DNA of 64,000 nucleotides, from contig NZ_CP124620.1 in NCBI RefSeq assembly GCF_030128875.1, positions 3,952,501 through 4,016,500 on the forward strand, in the 5' to 3' direction. Under the pieces are notes generated by a model, which saw nothing but the letters and a program-made list of their open reading frames with translations, searched no databases and had not been told where the DNA came from. Made by a program: the position numbers and the translations under genes. Shown here piece by piece: positions 32,927 to 41,818 of the stretch (its first letter is position 1; each line of letters opens with the position of its first letter). The DNA is from Stenotrophomonas sp. BIO128-Bstrain (GTDB lineage: Bacteria; Pseudomonadota; Gammaproteobacteria; Xanthomonadales; Xanthomonadaceae).

Positions 32927-34354
32927 ATGAGCCACCGTTTGCTGAGGACGACACGCCGGCCGTTGGCCGCCGCCCTGTTCGTCGCACTGATCGCGCCAGG
33001 CATGGCGTTCGCTGAAACCGCAAAAGAAAAAGCGCTGGAAGCCCGCGTCGTCGAGCTTGAGCGCCAGGTCCAGCTGCTGCTGAACAACCAGCAGCAACAG
33101 CAGGCCCAGATCAGCCAGGCCCAGACCGATGTCACCGCCGTGCGCACGGTGCAGGCGCAGCAGCCGGCGGCGGCCACTGTGCCGGCCGGCAAGCAGCCGA
33201 TCCAGGTCACCACCATCACCCCCGGCGCCGCGCCGGGCACCACGGTCAAGATCGGTGGCTTCATCAAGGCCGATTTCCTGGCCACCCAGACCGGCGACGG
33301 CCAGCTGGCCGACGACGCCACCGGTCGCGCGCTGTACCTGCCGGGCCAGACCCCGGTGGCCGGCGCCGGCGGCAGCGGCAAGCGCTCGGACGTGGACTAC
33401 AACGCCCACGCCAAGTTCTCGCGCTTCAACCTTGGCATCGACAATGTCAGCGAGGCCGGCAACAAGTCCGGTGCGTTCTTCGAGATGGACTTCTTCGGCA
33501 ATTCGCTGGGCAACCAGACCGCGACCAATACCTACGGTGCGACCCTGCGTCACGCCTACATGTACTGGAACAACTGGATGGCCGGCCAGACCTGGTCGAA
33601 CTTCATGGACGCGGCCTCGCTGCCGGAAGCGGCCGACTTCGTCGGCCCGACCGATGGCGTGATCTTCGTGCGCCAGGCCCAGATCCGCTACACCCAGGGT
33701 GGCTTCAGTGTCGCGCTGGAAAACCCGGAAACCACGCTGCTCACCGGCACCCGCAACCCGGTCACCGGCGTGTGGACCAACGTGGCCAACAACTCCGACC
33801 GTGGCGCACTGCCGGACCTGACGCTGCGGTATGGCTGGAAGGGTGACTGGGGCACCTTCGGGGTCGGCGGCGTGGTTCGCCAGCTCAAGGTCGACAACCA
33901 GACCACCGGTGCCGACGCGGACAAGATCGCCGGCGGCCTGACCCTCGGCGGCAAGTGGGTGATGGGCCCGACCGACACTCTGCATTACCAGGTCACCGGC
34001 GGCGAAGGCATCGCGCGCTACATCGGCCTGGGTGTCACCGCCGACACCGCGTATGACATCGCCCGTGACGAACTCAACCCGACCGGTGTGCTGGCCGGTT
34101 ACGTGGGCTGGCGCCACGCCTTCACCCCGAAGCTGCGCACCAACCTGATCTACGCGCGCAGTGATTACGACAACGACGGCAGTCTCGGCCCGCTGGTCAC
34201 CAAGAGCGTGCAGAGCATCCGCGGCAACGTGTTCTACACGCCGATGCCCAAGGTCGATGTCGGCGCCGAGCTGATGTACGGCGTGCGCGAGATCGAGGAT
34301 GGCCGCAAGGGCGATATCAGCCGCCTGCAGTTCACGACGAAATACAGCTTCTAA
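32927..34354 (+). CDS. DcaP-like trimeric outer-membrane porin
   Basis: This 475-residue exported protein has a signal peptide (cleavage after GMAFA, about residue 29), a periplasmic coiled-coil segment (about 33-72, with VVELERQVQLLLNN and a Gln-rich stretch) and a barrel beginning KIGGFIKADF and ending in the typical aromatic strand FTTKYSF. Coiled coil plus barrel matches DcaP-like porins, which take up dicarboxylates and other anionic solutes in Acinetobacter. A GAGAGAGGG lies before the ATG. It is followed after 66 bp by an MFS permease, so the pair probably carries one substrate across both membranes. Confidence 0.88.
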   Translation: MSHRLLRTTRRPLAAALFVALIAPGMAFAETAKEKALEARVVELERQVQLLLNNQQQQQAQISQAQTDVTAVRTVQAQQPAAATVPAGKQPIQVTTITPGAAPGTTVKIGGFIKADFLATQTGDGQLADDATGRALYLPGQTPVAGAGGSGKRSDVDYNAHAKFSRFNLGIDNVSEAGNKSGAFFEMDFFGNSLGNQTATNTYGATLRHAYMYWNNWMAGQTWSNFMDAASLPEAADFVGPTDGVIFVRQAQIRYTQGGFSVALENPETTLLTGTRNPVTGVWTNVANNSDRGALPDLTLRYGWKGDWGTFGVGGVVRQLKVDNQTTGADADKIAGGLTLGGKWVMGPTDTLHYQVTGGEGIARYIGLGVTADTAYDIARDELNPTGVLAGYVGWRHAFTPKLRTNLIYARSDYDNDGSLGPLVTKSVQSIRGNVFYTPMPKVDVGAELMYGVREIEDGRKGDISRLQFTTKYSF

Positions 34355-34366
34355 AACAGAAAACGC

Positions 34367-34387
34367 GTGCCGGCGTACAGCCGGCAC
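34367..34387 (+). other. Intercistronic hairpin between porin and permease
   Basis: GTGCCGGC and GCCGGCAC (arms 34367-34374, 34380-34387) form an 8-bp stem with a 5-nt loop in the 66-bp gap. It may stabilise the porin mRNA or lower permease expression. Confidence 0.5.
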
Positions 34388-34420
34388 ACCACCACGATTG
34401 CTTCGGAGGGGAAGCGTCCC

Positions 34421-36076
34421 ATGTCAACAACACCTGCACCGGCGAAAGCCCAACTCACCCAGGGACACAAGAAGGTCATCTTCGCGTCCAGCCTGGGGAC
34501 CGTCTTCGAGTGGTACGACTTCTTCCTGTACGGCTCGCTCGCCGCGATCATCGCCAAGCAGTTCTTCAGCGGTGTCAATGAAACCACCGGCATGATCTTC
34601 GCCCTGCTGGCGTTCGCGGCCGGCTTCTTCGTGCGTCCGTTCGGCGCGGCCTTCTTCGGCAGCCTCGGCGACCGCATCGGCCGCAAGTACACCTTCCTGG
34701 TCACGATCCTGATCATGGGCATCTCGACCTTCCTGGTCGGCGTGCTGCCCAACTACGCCTCGATCGGTTTCGCCGCCCCGGTGATCCTGATCATCCTGCG
34801 CCTGGCCCAGGGCCTGGCGATGGGTGGCGAATACGGTGGCGCGGCGACCTATGTCGCCGAGCATGCACCGGCCGACAAGCGTGGCCTGTACACCAGCTTC
34901 ATCCAGTGCACCGCGACGCTTGGCCTGTTCATGTCGCTGCTGATCATCCTGGCCTGCCGCTACTTCCTGGGCAATGAAGCGTTCGAAGCCTGGGGCTGGC
35001 GTATTCCGTTCCTGGTCTCGATCGTGCTGCTGGGCATCTCGGTGTGGATCCGCCTGCAGCTGAGCGAATCCCCGCTGTTCCAGCAGATGAAGGCTGAAGG
35101 CAAGGGCTCCAAGACCCCGTTCCGTGACAGCCTCAAGGACGGCAACCTCAAGCTGATGCTGCTGGTCCTGCTCGGTGCCGCAGCCGGTCAGGCCGTGGTG
35201 TGGTACGGCGGCCAGTTCTACGCGCTGTTCTTCCTGAGCAGCATGCTCAAGGTCGACGCCACCACCTCCTATCTGCTGATCGCTGCAGCGCTGGCGCTGG
35301 GCGTGCCGTTCTTCATCTTCTTCGGCTGGCTGTCCGACCGTATCGGCCGCAAGAAGATCATCCTCGCCGGCTGTCTGCTGGCCGCGATCACCTACATCCC
35401 GATCTTCAAGGGCCTGACCCACTTCGCCAACCCGGCCATCGAAGAAGCCCGCACCAACTCGCCGGCGCTGGTCAATGCCGATCCGAACACCTGCTCGTTC
35501 CAGTTCGATCCGGTTGGCCTGCGCAAGTTCACCAGCTCCTGCGACGTGGCCACCGCGGCCCTGACCAAAGCCGGTGTGCCCTATGAAGTGAAGCCGGCAC
35601 CGGCTGGTACGCTGGCGACGGTCAACGTCGGGACCACCGCGGTGACCTCCTACGAGGCTGCAGGCCTGACCAAGGAAGAACTCAAGGCCAAGGGTGATGC
35701 CTTCGGCGGAGAGCTCAAGGGTGCGTTGGGTGCCGCCGGTTACCCGGCCAAGGCCGACAATGCGCGCATCAACATCCCCGGCACGATCTTCATGCTGTGG
35801 CTGCTGGTGCTGTACGTGACCATGGTCTACGGCCCGATCGCCGCTTACCTGGTCGAGCTGTTCCCGACCCGCATCCGCTACACCTCGATGTCGCTGCCGT
35901 ACCACATCGGTAACGGCTGGTTCGGTGGCTTCCTGCCGGCGATCTCGTTCGCACTGGTGGCCGGTACCGGCAACCTCTACTACGGCCTGTGGTACCCGAT
36001 CATCATCGCGTTGATGACGGTCGTGGTCGGTGGCCTGTTCCTGCATGAAACCAAGGACGTGGACATCACCAAGTAA
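34421..36076 (+). CDS. MFS permease of the metabolite:H+ symporter (MHS) type with large periplasmic loop
   Basis: This 551-residue transporter has 12 predicted helices and the MFS signature loops GDRIGRKYTF (helices 2-3) and SDRIGRKKII (helices 8-9). RLAQGLAMGGEYGGAATYVAEH is typical of the MHS family (alpha-ketoglutarate, proline, citrate and short-chain acid symporters). It is unusual in having about 120 extra residues (about 330-450) in the loop between helices 9 and 10, on the periplasmic side, with two Cys (358, 374). A GGAGGGG lies before the ATG. The partner porin upstream and divergent acs suggest an organic acid substrate, perhaps acetate; this is inferred. Confidence 0.9.
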   Translation: MSTTPAPAKAQLTQGHKKVIFASSLGTVFEWYDFFLYGSLAAIIAKQFFSGVNETTGMIFALLAFAAGFFVRPFGAAFFGSLGDRIGRKYTFLVTILIMGISTFLVGVLPNYASIGFAAPVILIILRLAQGLAMGGEYGGAATYVAEHAPADKRGLYTSFIQCTATLGLFMSLLIILACRYFLGNEAFEAWGWRIPFLVSIVLLGISVWIRLQLSESPLFQQMKAEGKGSKTPFRDSLKDGNLKLMLLVLLGAAAGQAVVWYGGQFYALFFLSSMLKVDATTSYLLIAAALALGVPFFIFFGWLSDRIGRKKIILAGCLLAAITYIPIFKGLTHFANPAIEEARTNSPALVNADPNTCSFQFDPVGLRKFTSSCDVATAALTKAGVPYEVKPAPAGTLATVNVGTTAVTSYEAAGLTKEELKAKGDAFGGELKGALGAAGYPAKADNARINIPGTIFMLWLLVLYVTMVYGPIAAYLVELFPTRIRYTSMSLPYHIGNGWFGGFLPAISFALVAGTGNLYYGLWYPIIIALMTVVVGGLFLHETKDVDITK

Positions 36077-36101
36077 CGGTGATCCACACGGCAGGACGAA
36101 G

Positions 36102-36130
36102 GGGCCGCGATGCGAATCGCGGCCCTTTCT
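36102..36130 (+). terminator. Terminator after the MFS permease
   Basis: Arms 36102-36111 and 36116-36125 form a 10-bp stem with a GCGA tetraloop followed by TTTCT. It ends the porin-permease unit. Confidence 0.85.
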
Positions 36131-36139
36131 GTGTCCGGG

Positions 36140-36216
36140 GTAGTGCCGGCCGCTGGCCGGCTCCCGATGACCCTACAGAGAAGCGTGCAAGCCTGCCGGC
36201 CAGCGGCCGGCACTAC
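36140..36216. repeat. Pair of inverted SMAG repeats
   Basis: Two 22-bp copies (36140-36161 and 36195-36216) are exact reverse complements, each a palindrome with a GTAG or CTAC end. The core GGCCGCTGGCC is a different sequence subtype from the GACCAACGGTC type seen elsewhere. Confidence 0.85.
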
Positions 36217-36255
36217 CGATCCCGCTCTCACGCAGCCTGCCGTTATAGTCGGGCC

Positions 36256-37671
36256 ATGAGCGATGCCCACACCGATCCTGCCGCGCTTCACGCGATCCTG
36301 CAGACCCTGCGCGCCGCGTGGCAGGCCAACCGCCCGACGCTGGAACAGCGCCGCGATGACCTGCAGCGCCTGCGAGCGGCCCTCAAGGCCCGCCTGCCGG
36401 AGATGGCCACGGCGATCTCGGCCGACTTCGGCCACCGCTCCACCCACGAATCGCAGATCGCCGACGGCATGACCGTGCTCGGCGACATCGACCATCTGTG
36501 CAGCCACCTGCGCGGCTGGATGCGGCCGCGCCGGGTCGGGGTCGGCTGGAGGTTCTGGCCGGCACGCGCCCAGACCCGGCCGGTTCCTCTGGGTGTGGTC
36601 GGGGTGATCTCGCCCTGGAACTACCCGGTCAACCTGGCGTTGATTCCGCTGGCGACCGCGATCGCCGCCGGCAACCACGTGATCCTCAAGCCGTCCGAGC
36701 ACACGCCGCGCACCAGCGCCTTCCTGCAGTCGCTGCTGGCGGAGGTGTTCCCCTCCGATCGCGTGGCGGTCGTGCAGGGCGATGGAGGCCTCGCCAGCGC
36801 CGTGGCCGGCTCGGCGCTGGACCACCTGGTGTTCACTGGCTCCACCGCCATCGGCCGCAAGGTCATGGCCGCGGCCGCCGAGCACCTGACCCCGCTCACG
36901 CTGGAGCTGGGGGGCAAATCTCCGGCCATCGTCTGCAGCGATTACCCGTTGGAGAAGGCGGCCGCGCGGCTGGCCACCGGCAAGTTCTTCAATGCCGGCC
37001 AGACCTGCATCGCGCCGGACTACGTGCTGATCGACGGCCATCGCCAGCGCGAACTGGTGCAGCAGCTGCAGACGCAGGTGCAGGCGCGCTATGGCGATTT
37101 CAGCGACGCCGCCGATTACACCCGGATCATCCACGACGGCCAGTACCAGCGCCTGCGTGGCTATCTCGAGGAGGCCCGCGCGCGGGGCGTGCCGGTGATC
37201 GAACTGGCGACGGTCGATCCCGAGCGTGCGCAGCGCGAGCGGCTGATCGTGCCGACCATCGTGCTCGATCCGCCCGCGGATCTGGCGCTGATGCGCGAAG
37301 AGATCTTCGGACCGATCCTGCCGGTCTGCGCGTATCCGGATCTGGACGCCGCCATCGCAGAGGTGCAGTCCCGTGACCGCCCGTTGGCGCTGTACGTCTT
37401 CAGTCACGAACGTGCGCAGGTGGAACGGGTGCTGGCGCAGGTCGTGGCCGGCGGCGTCACCGTCAACGACACCCTGCTGCATTTCGCGGTCAATGGCCTG
37501 CCGTTCGGCGGGGTCGGCCCGAGTGGCATGGGCGCCTATCACGCGCGTGCCGGTTTCGATGCGATGAGCAAGCAGCTGCCCATCCTGTGGCAGTCGCGCT
37601 GGGCCGCCAGCGATCTGCTCAAGCCGCCGTATTCGAAGATCGCCGGGATGTTGAAGGCGATGGTGCGGTAA
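36256..37671 (+). CDS. Aldehyde dehydrogenase (coniferyl aldehyde dehydrogenase-like)
   Basis: This NAD(P)-dependent aldehyde dehydrogenase of 471 residues is shorter than the usual ~490, as is typical of the CalB/ALDH3 branch. Conserved sites: VISPWNYPV, LKPSEHTP, FTGST, LELGGKSP with the general base Glu, GQTCIAPD with the catalytic Cys (near 256), and EEIFGPILPV. CalB oxidises coniferyl aldehyde; the natural substrate here may be other long or aromatic aldehydes. TATAGT sits 6 nt before the ATG with no Shine-Dalgarno, so a leaderless mRNA is likely. Confidence 0.92.
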   Translation: MSDAHTDPAALHAILQTLRAAWQANRPTLEQRRDDLQRLRAALKARLPEMATAISADFGHRSTHESQIADGMTVLGDIDHLCSHLRGWMRPRRVGVGWRFWPARAQTRPVPLGVVGVISPWNYPVNLALIPLATAIAAGNHVILKPSEHTPRTSAFLQSLLAEVFPSDRVAVVQGDGGLASAVAGSALDHLVFTGSTAIGRKVMAAAAEHLTPLTLELGGKSPAIVCSDYPLEKAAARLATGKFFNAGQTCIAPDYVLIDGHRQRELVQQLQTQVQARYGDFSDAADYTRIIHDGQYQRLRGYLEEARARGVPVIELATVDPERAQRERLIVPTIVLDPPADLALMREEIFGPILPVCAYPDLDAAIAEVQSRDRPLALYVFSHERAQVERVLAQVVAGGVTVNDTLLHFAVNGLPFGGVGPSGMGAYHARAGFDAMSKQLPILWQSRWAASDLLKPPYSKIAGMLKAMVR

Positions 37672-37857
37672 ACCCTAGCGTGTTGCACGGTAACGTCGAG
37701 ACGTGCTCGGCTGCCGGGGTCCCGCGCAAGTAAAATCGAACCGATGCGCTGGTGAGCCGATTACCACGCCTATTCGGCTCACGCAGCCGTGCCTAAGCAT
37801 CGCGCCTGCTCGAGCTTGGCGTTGCGAAAAGAACGATCAACGCCCCGGCTGCGACGA
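37672..37857. other. Intergenic region after the aldehyde dehydrogenase
   Basis: I see no gene in this 186-bp gap. It contains an inverted repeat GTGAGCCGA/TCGGCTCAC (37752-37760, 37774-37782) with a 13-nt loop, of unknown role. Confidence 0.5.
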
Positions 37858-38172
37858 TCAGTCTTCGTGGAACCACGCATGGGCCGCAGCTTCCAGATCG
37901 CCTTCCTCGGCGATCACCGAACCGTCCTCGTCCAGCAGTGTGTAGTGGCGCTGGTCACCGCCCAGCGCAGCGCTGCCATCCAACCCGAGCAGCAGGGTGT
38001 AGAGGGTGTCGGTGGTGAAGACATCGAGCATCTCCCGCAACAGCTGGGTCTGCTCGGGCGACAGGTCCATCGCGGCGATCCTTGCTGCGCACGCCGTGCC
38101 TGGGGTCCATGCCATGGCGAGCAGGTTCGCTTTCTCCGCGTACCACCTTGCTACGAAGGCATCTGCGTTCAT
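37858..38172 (-). CDS. Hypothetical protein
   Basis: This small acidic 104-residue protein is probably cytoplasmic; I do not recognise a family. It has the features of a soluble alpha/beta protein: helical N-terminus, TLYTLLLGLDGSAAL, then HYTLLDEDGSVIAEE and an acidic end. An internal Met (MDLSPEQTQ, 38070) is a possible alternative start. Codon use fits the genome, so a real gene is likely. Confidence 0.6.
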   Translation of the reverse strand: MNADAFVARWYAEKANLLAMAWTPGTACAARIAAMDLSPEQTQLLREMLDVFTTDTLYTLLLGLDGSAALGGDQRHYTLLDEDGSVIAEEGDLEAAAHAWFHED

Positions 38173-38258
38173 TGAATATCTGCGCTACCGGGGGTGGGCC
38201 ACAGCCTAGCGGGGGACGCAGGCGTGTGGCAAAAATCTGCGTGCCCGGACGCGAGAGG

Positions 38259-38313
38259 CTGCCGGCCAGCAGCCGGCAGGGCGTGCGCCCACCGACCAAC
38301 GGTCGGTGGCTAC
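38259..38313. repeat. Two adjacent SMAG-type palindromes
   Basis: Two palindromes of different subtype lie side by side (38259-38279, core CCGGCCAGCAGCCGG; 38289-38313, core CCGACCAACGGTCGG with CTAC end) just before xthA. The second nearly touches the xthA -10-like hexamer. Confidence 0.8.
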
Positions 38314-38328
38314 CGGTAGAATGCCCAA

Positions 38329-39099
38329 ATGAAAATCGCCTCCTGGAACGTCAATTCGCTCAACGTGCGCCTGCCGCACCTGGAACAATGGCTCACGGCG
38401 TTCGCGCCGGACGTGGTCGGTATCCAGGAAACCAAGATGGAGGACCACAAGTTCCCCGACGCGGTGCTGGCCGGGCTGGGCTACCGCAGCGTGTTTGCCG
38501 GGCAGAAGACCTACAACGGCGTCGCGCTGCTCTCGCGCGAACCGGCGCAGGACGTGCAGATCGGCATTCCCGGTTTCGAGGATGAGCAGAAGCGCGTCAT
38601 CGCCGGGACCGTCAACGGCGTGCGCATCATCAATCTGTACGTGGTCAACGGCCAGGACGTGGGCACCGACAAGTACGCCTACAAGCTGCGCTGGCTCGAG
38701 GCCGTGCACGCCTGGGTCGAGGCCGAGCTGGCCAGGTACCCGGAGCTGGTGGTGATGGGCGACTTCAACATCGCCCCCGATGCCCGCGACGTGCACGACC
38801 CGCTGGTGTGGAACGAGAACCACATCCTGACCTCCACCGCCGAGCGCGGCGCCCTGAACAAGCTGCTGCAGCTGGGCCTGCACGATGCGTTCCGCCTGCA
38901 CAGCGAGGAAGAAGGCGTGTTCAGCTGGTGGGATTACCGGGCGGCCGGCTTCCGTCGCAACCTGGGCCTGCGCATCGACCTGACCCTGGTCTCCGACGCG
39001 CTCAAGGCGCGCGCGCTGGCCTCGGGCATCGACCGCGAGCCGCGCACCTGGGAGCGCCCCAGCGACCATGCCCCGGCGTGGGTAGAACTGGCGCCGTAA
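38329..39099 (+). CDS. xthA: Exodeoxyribonuclease III
   Basis: This AP endonuclease and 3'-5' exonuclease of base-excision repair has 256 residues. Conserved sites: MKIASWNVNSLNVRL, the metal ligand Glu in GIQETKMED, GDFNIAP with catalytic Asp/Asn, and the final SDHAP. No Shine-Dalgarno is present; TAGAAT sits 6 nt before the ATG, so a leaderless transcript is likely. A terminator follows at 39104. Confidence 0.96.
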   Translation: MKIASWNVNSLNVRLPHLEQWLTAFAPDVVGIQETKMEDHKFPDAVLAGLGYRSVFAGQKTYNGVALLSREPAQDVQIGIPGFEDEQKRVIAGTVNGVRIINLYVVNGQDVGTDKYAYKLRWLEAVHAWVEAELARYPELVVMGDFNIAPDARDVHDPLVWNENHILTSTAERGALNKLLQLGLHDAFRLHSEEEGVFSWWDYRAAGFRRNLGLRIDLTLVSDALKARALASGIDREPRTWERPSDHAPAWVELAP

Positions 39100-39103
39100 C
39101 CAA

Positions 39104-39131
39104 CAAGGCCCGGCAGTGCCGGGCCTTGTTG
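39104..39131. terminator. Terminator after xthA
   Basis: Arms 39104-39114 and 39118-39128 form an 11-bp stem with a 3-nt loop, 5 nt after the xthA stop. The flanks suit both strands, so it may also end the convergent glsB-type gene. Confidence 0.85.
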
Positions 39132-39154
39132 ATCGAACGAAGTACGTGAGCGCG

Positions 39155-39406
39155 TCAGCGGATGCTTTTACGGGTGAACAGATTCACGATCGCCAGCAGA
39201 ATGACTGCGCCGATCAGCGAATAGATGAACGACCACAGCGTGATCGCTTCATTGATGCCACCGCCGAAAAAGTAGCCGGCAATCAGCGCGCCGACGATGC
39301 CGACCACGATGTTGAGGATGATGCCTTGCTGCGCGTCCCGCTTCATGATGATGCTGGCAAGCCAGCCCACGATGCCGCCGACGATCAACCAGATGATGAT
39401 GCCCAT
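39155..39406 (-). CDS. GlsB/YeaQ/YmgE-family stress-response membrane protein
   Basis: This 83-residue protein has three hydrophobic helices rich in Gly: MGIIIWLIVGGIVGWLAS, then GIILNIVVGIVGALIAGYFFGG and a last helix ending in VNLFTRKS. This is the transglycosylase-associated (YeaQ/YmgE/GlsB) family, often induced by general stress; its molecular role is unclear. AGGGAG precedes the ATG at a good distance. It stands alone between xthA and a divergent phosphopantetheinyl transferase gene. Confidence 0.92.
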   Translation of the reverse strand: MGIIIWLIVGGIVGWLASIIMKRDAQQGIILNIVVGIVGALIAGYFFGGGINEAITLWSFIYSLIGAVILLAIVNLFTRKSIR

Positions 39407-39496
39407 AGCGTTGACTCCCTCTGTGCGGATGCGACCTGTGCAGTTGACGGCACACCCCGTGAAGTCGTCGTGCAGCCGGTATGGCGGGGGCGTGGC

Positions 39497-40096
39497 ATGA
39501 CCCTGCCGGCGACCTTGGACGGCCCCTGGCGCTTCGGCCCGGTCACGGTCTGGCGCCTGCCGCATGTGCCGGGCACCCGCGGCGAGCCCCAGGCCCGGGT
39601 CCTGCTGGCCGAGCAGCTGGGCGGGGCGCCGGAGGACCTGCCGCTGCAGCGTGACCCGCGTGGCCGCCCGGCGCTGCATGGTCCGTTGGCCCATGTGGGC
39701 ACCGGCTGGAGTCACAGCCACGGCCTGCTGCTGGTCGCGATGGGTGAGGGGGTGCGGCTGGGCGTGGACCTGGAACCGCTGCGCCCGCGCCCGCGGATGC
39801 TGGAGATCGTGCAGCGCTTCTTCCACCCGGCCGAAATCGCCTGGCTGGAATCGCTGGACGAGAACGCCCGCAACCACTGGTTCTTCCGGGTGTGGTGCGC
39901 CAAGGAGGCGCTGCTGAAGGCGCAGGGGCAGGGCATCTCATTTGGTCTGCATCGGCTGCAGCTGGCCCCCGGCATCGACGGAGGCCTGCACCTGGCCTGG
40001 TGCGACCCGGAACTGGGGCCCGCCGAGCGCTGGCACCTGCATGAGTGGCAGGCGGCGGATGACTTCCGCGCGGCGCTGGCGTGGCATGCGGTGTGA
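39497..40096 (+). CDS. 4'-phosphopantetheinyl transferase
   Basis: This 199-residue protein belongs to the Sfp-type phosphopantetheinyl transferase family. It activates acyl or peptidyl carrier proteins by adding phosphopantetheine from CoA. Motifs: GVDLEPLRPRP with the Mg-binding Asp and Glu (near 96), and FFRVWCAKEALLKAQG (near 132). An HSHG stretch (near 74) fits the first motif. No carrier-protein, NRPS or PKS gene is in the window; candidates elsewhere include xanthomonadin-type aryl polyene synthesis. The upstream gene is divergent with a 90-bp gap. Confidence 0.9.
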   Translation: MTLPATLDGPWRFGPVTVWRLPHVPGTRGEPQARVLLAEQLGGAPEDLPLQRDPRGRPALHGPLAHVGTGWSHSHGLLLVAMGEGVRLGVDLEPLRPRPRMLEIVQRFFHPAEIAWLESLDENARNHWFFRVWCAKEALLKAQGQGISFGLHRLQLAPGIDGGLHLAWCDPELGPAERWHLHEWQAADDFRAALAWHAV

Positions 40097-40135
40097 GATC
40101 GAGGGCGTGGCCAACGGTTGGGTGTGCGGGCGCAG

Positions 40136-40160
40136 GCAGCCGACCAACGGTCGGCTCTAC
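40136..40160. repeat. SMAG-type palindromic repeat
   Basis: A 25-bp palindrome ending in CTAC, identical to the right-hand copy at 29690-29714. It lies about 20 bp before the rsmG start. Confidence 0.85.
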
Positions 40161-40180
40161 CGACCTGCGATAATGGTGCC

Positions 40181-40819
40181 ATGACTGAACACATCCTCCC
40201 CGCTGGCGTGGCCGACGCGCTTGAGCGCGGCCTGGCCGCCATGCAGCTGGACGCCGCGCTGGCACCGCCGCTGCTGACCTACCTGACCCTGCTCGACCGC
40301 TGGAACCGCACCTACAACCTCACCGCGATCCGCGACCCGCTGGAGATGGTCACCCGCCATCTGCTCGATTCGCTGGCGATGCAGCCGTACCTGGAGAGCG
40401 GCACCCTGGCGGACCTGGGCACCGGCCCCGGGCTGCCCGGCATCCCGCTGGCGATCGCGCGCCCGCAGCTGCAGGTGACCCTGGTCGAAAGCAATGGCAA
40501 GAAGGCCCGCTTCATGCGCGAGGCCGTGCGCCAGCTGGGCCTGGGCAACGCCCGCGTAGCCGAGTCGCGCGCCGAGGCGCTGGCCGAACCGGCCGCCTAT
40601 GACCATCTGACCGCGCGCGCGATGGACACCCTGGCCGGGATCATCCGGGTCGGTGGGCACCTGTTGCGCCCGGGCGGCCGCCTGCTGGCGATGAAAGGCG
40701 TGTACCCGCACGACGAGATCGCGCAGCTGCCGGCCGGTTGGTCGGTCGAACAGGTGCTGCCGTTGAGCGTCCCTGGATTGACCGGCGAGCGCCATCTGGT
40801 GGTGGTCACCGGCCCGTGA
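40181..40819 (+). CDS. rsmG: 16S rRNA (guanine-527-N7)-methyltransferase RsmG
   Basis: RsmG (GidB) methylates G527 of 16S rRNA. The 212-residue protein has the family blocks [21 protein letters not shown] and the SAM-binding [17 protein letters not shown] and [19 protein letters not shown] lies 6 nt before the ATG and no Shine-Dalgarno is visible. As in many bacteria it precedes parAB, but mnmG is not upstream here. Confidence 0.97.
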   Translation: MTEHILPAGVADALERGLAAMQLDAALAPPLLTYLTLLDRWNRTYNLTAIRDPLEMVTRHLLDSLAMQPYLESGTLADLGTGPGLPGIPLAIARPQLQVTLVESNGKKARFMREAVRQLGLGNARVAESRAEALAEPAAYDHLTARAMDTLAGIIRVGGHLLRPGGRLLAMKGVYPHDEIAQLPAGWSVEQVLPLSVPGLTGERHLVVVTGP

Positions 40820-41020
40820 GCCGGTGACTCCCGCGCCCGCATCGCCCGCCCCAGCGTCGTCCCGGCGCCCTCCCGCGGTGGCCCCGTGCGGTGCCATCGG
40901 CGTGCCCGTGGGCGTCGTTGCGGCATTGCGGCGCGTGCCTGCCGCGCATCTCACAGTGCATGACACGCCCCATATACGCATAATGACCAGTCCCACTCCC
41001 TGCCGATGAGGCTCACCCGC

Positions 41021-41818
41021 ATGGCCCGCATCATCGCCATCGCCAACCAGAAAGGTGGCGTCGGCAAGACCACGACCGCCGTCAATCTGGCCGCCTCCCT
41101 GGCTGCTGCACCCAAGCGCGTGCTTCTTGTCGACCTCGATTCCCAAGGCAATGCGACCATGGGCAGCGGCGTGGACAAGCGCGAAGTCGCCGCTTCCACC
41201 TGTGATCTGCTGCTGGGCGAAAGCACCGCGGCCGAGGTCCGGGTCAAGACGCCGGAGGGCTTCGACCTGCTCCCGGGCAACATCGACCTGACCGCCGCCG
41301 AGATCCAGCTGATGGACCAGAGCGAGCGCGAGCAGCGCCTCAAGCGCGCGCTGGCCCCGATCCGCGACGAATACGACTACATCCTGATCGACTGCCCGCC
41401 GGCGCTGTCGCTGCTGACGCTCAACGCGCTGGCCGCCGCCGATTCGGTGATCGTGCCGATGCAGTGCGAGTACTACGCGCTGGAAGGCCTGAGCGCGCTG
41501 GTGGAAACCATCGAAGCGCTGCGCGCCAACCTCAATCCCGCGCTGGAAATCGAGGGCGTGCTGCGCACCATGTTCGATGTGCGCAACAACCTGGCCAATG
41601 CCGTGTCGGCCGAGCTGACCGAGCACTTCGGCGAGCAGGTGTTCCGCACCATCGTGCCGCGCAACGTCCGCCTGGCCGAGGCGCCCAGCCATGGCCAGAG
41701 CATCGTCGGGTACGACCGTGCCTCGCGCGGTGGCGTTGCCTATCTCGGCCTGGCCGGCGAGATCATCCGTCGCAACAACCAACGCAAGAAGGCCGACAAG
41801 GCCATGGAGACCGCCTGA
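41021..41818 (+). CDS. parA: Chromosome-partitioning ATPase ParA
   Basis: This deviant-Walker ATPase of chromosome segregation has 265 residues. Motifs: NQKGGVGKTTTAVNLA (Walker A, near 8-23), LLVDLDSQGNAT (A') and YILIDCPPALS (Walker B). An in-frame ATG at 41006 would add five residues; 41021 gives the typical MARIIAIANQKGG start. It overlaps parB by 1 nt (TGATG). The 200-bp gap to rsmG contains CATAAT near 40979 as a possible -10 box. Confidence 0.97.
   Translation: MARIIAIANQKGGVGKTTTAVNLAASLAAAPKRVLLVDLDSQGNATMGSGVDKREVAASTCDLLLGESTAAEVRVKTPEGFDLLPGNIDLTAAEIQLMDQSEREQRLKRALAPIRDEYDYILIDCPPALSLLTLNALAAADSVIVPMQCEYYALEGLSALVETIEALRANLNPALEIEGVLRTMFDVRNNLANAVSAELTEHFGEQVFRTIVPRNVRLAEAPSHGQSIVGYDRASRGGVAYLGLAGEIIRRNNQRKKADKAMETA

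Noticed and set aside
37752..37782. Inverted repeat after the aldehyde dehydrogenase as SMAG or terminator
   Set aside because: No GTAG end, a 13-nt loop and no T-tract; listed only as an unexplained repeat.
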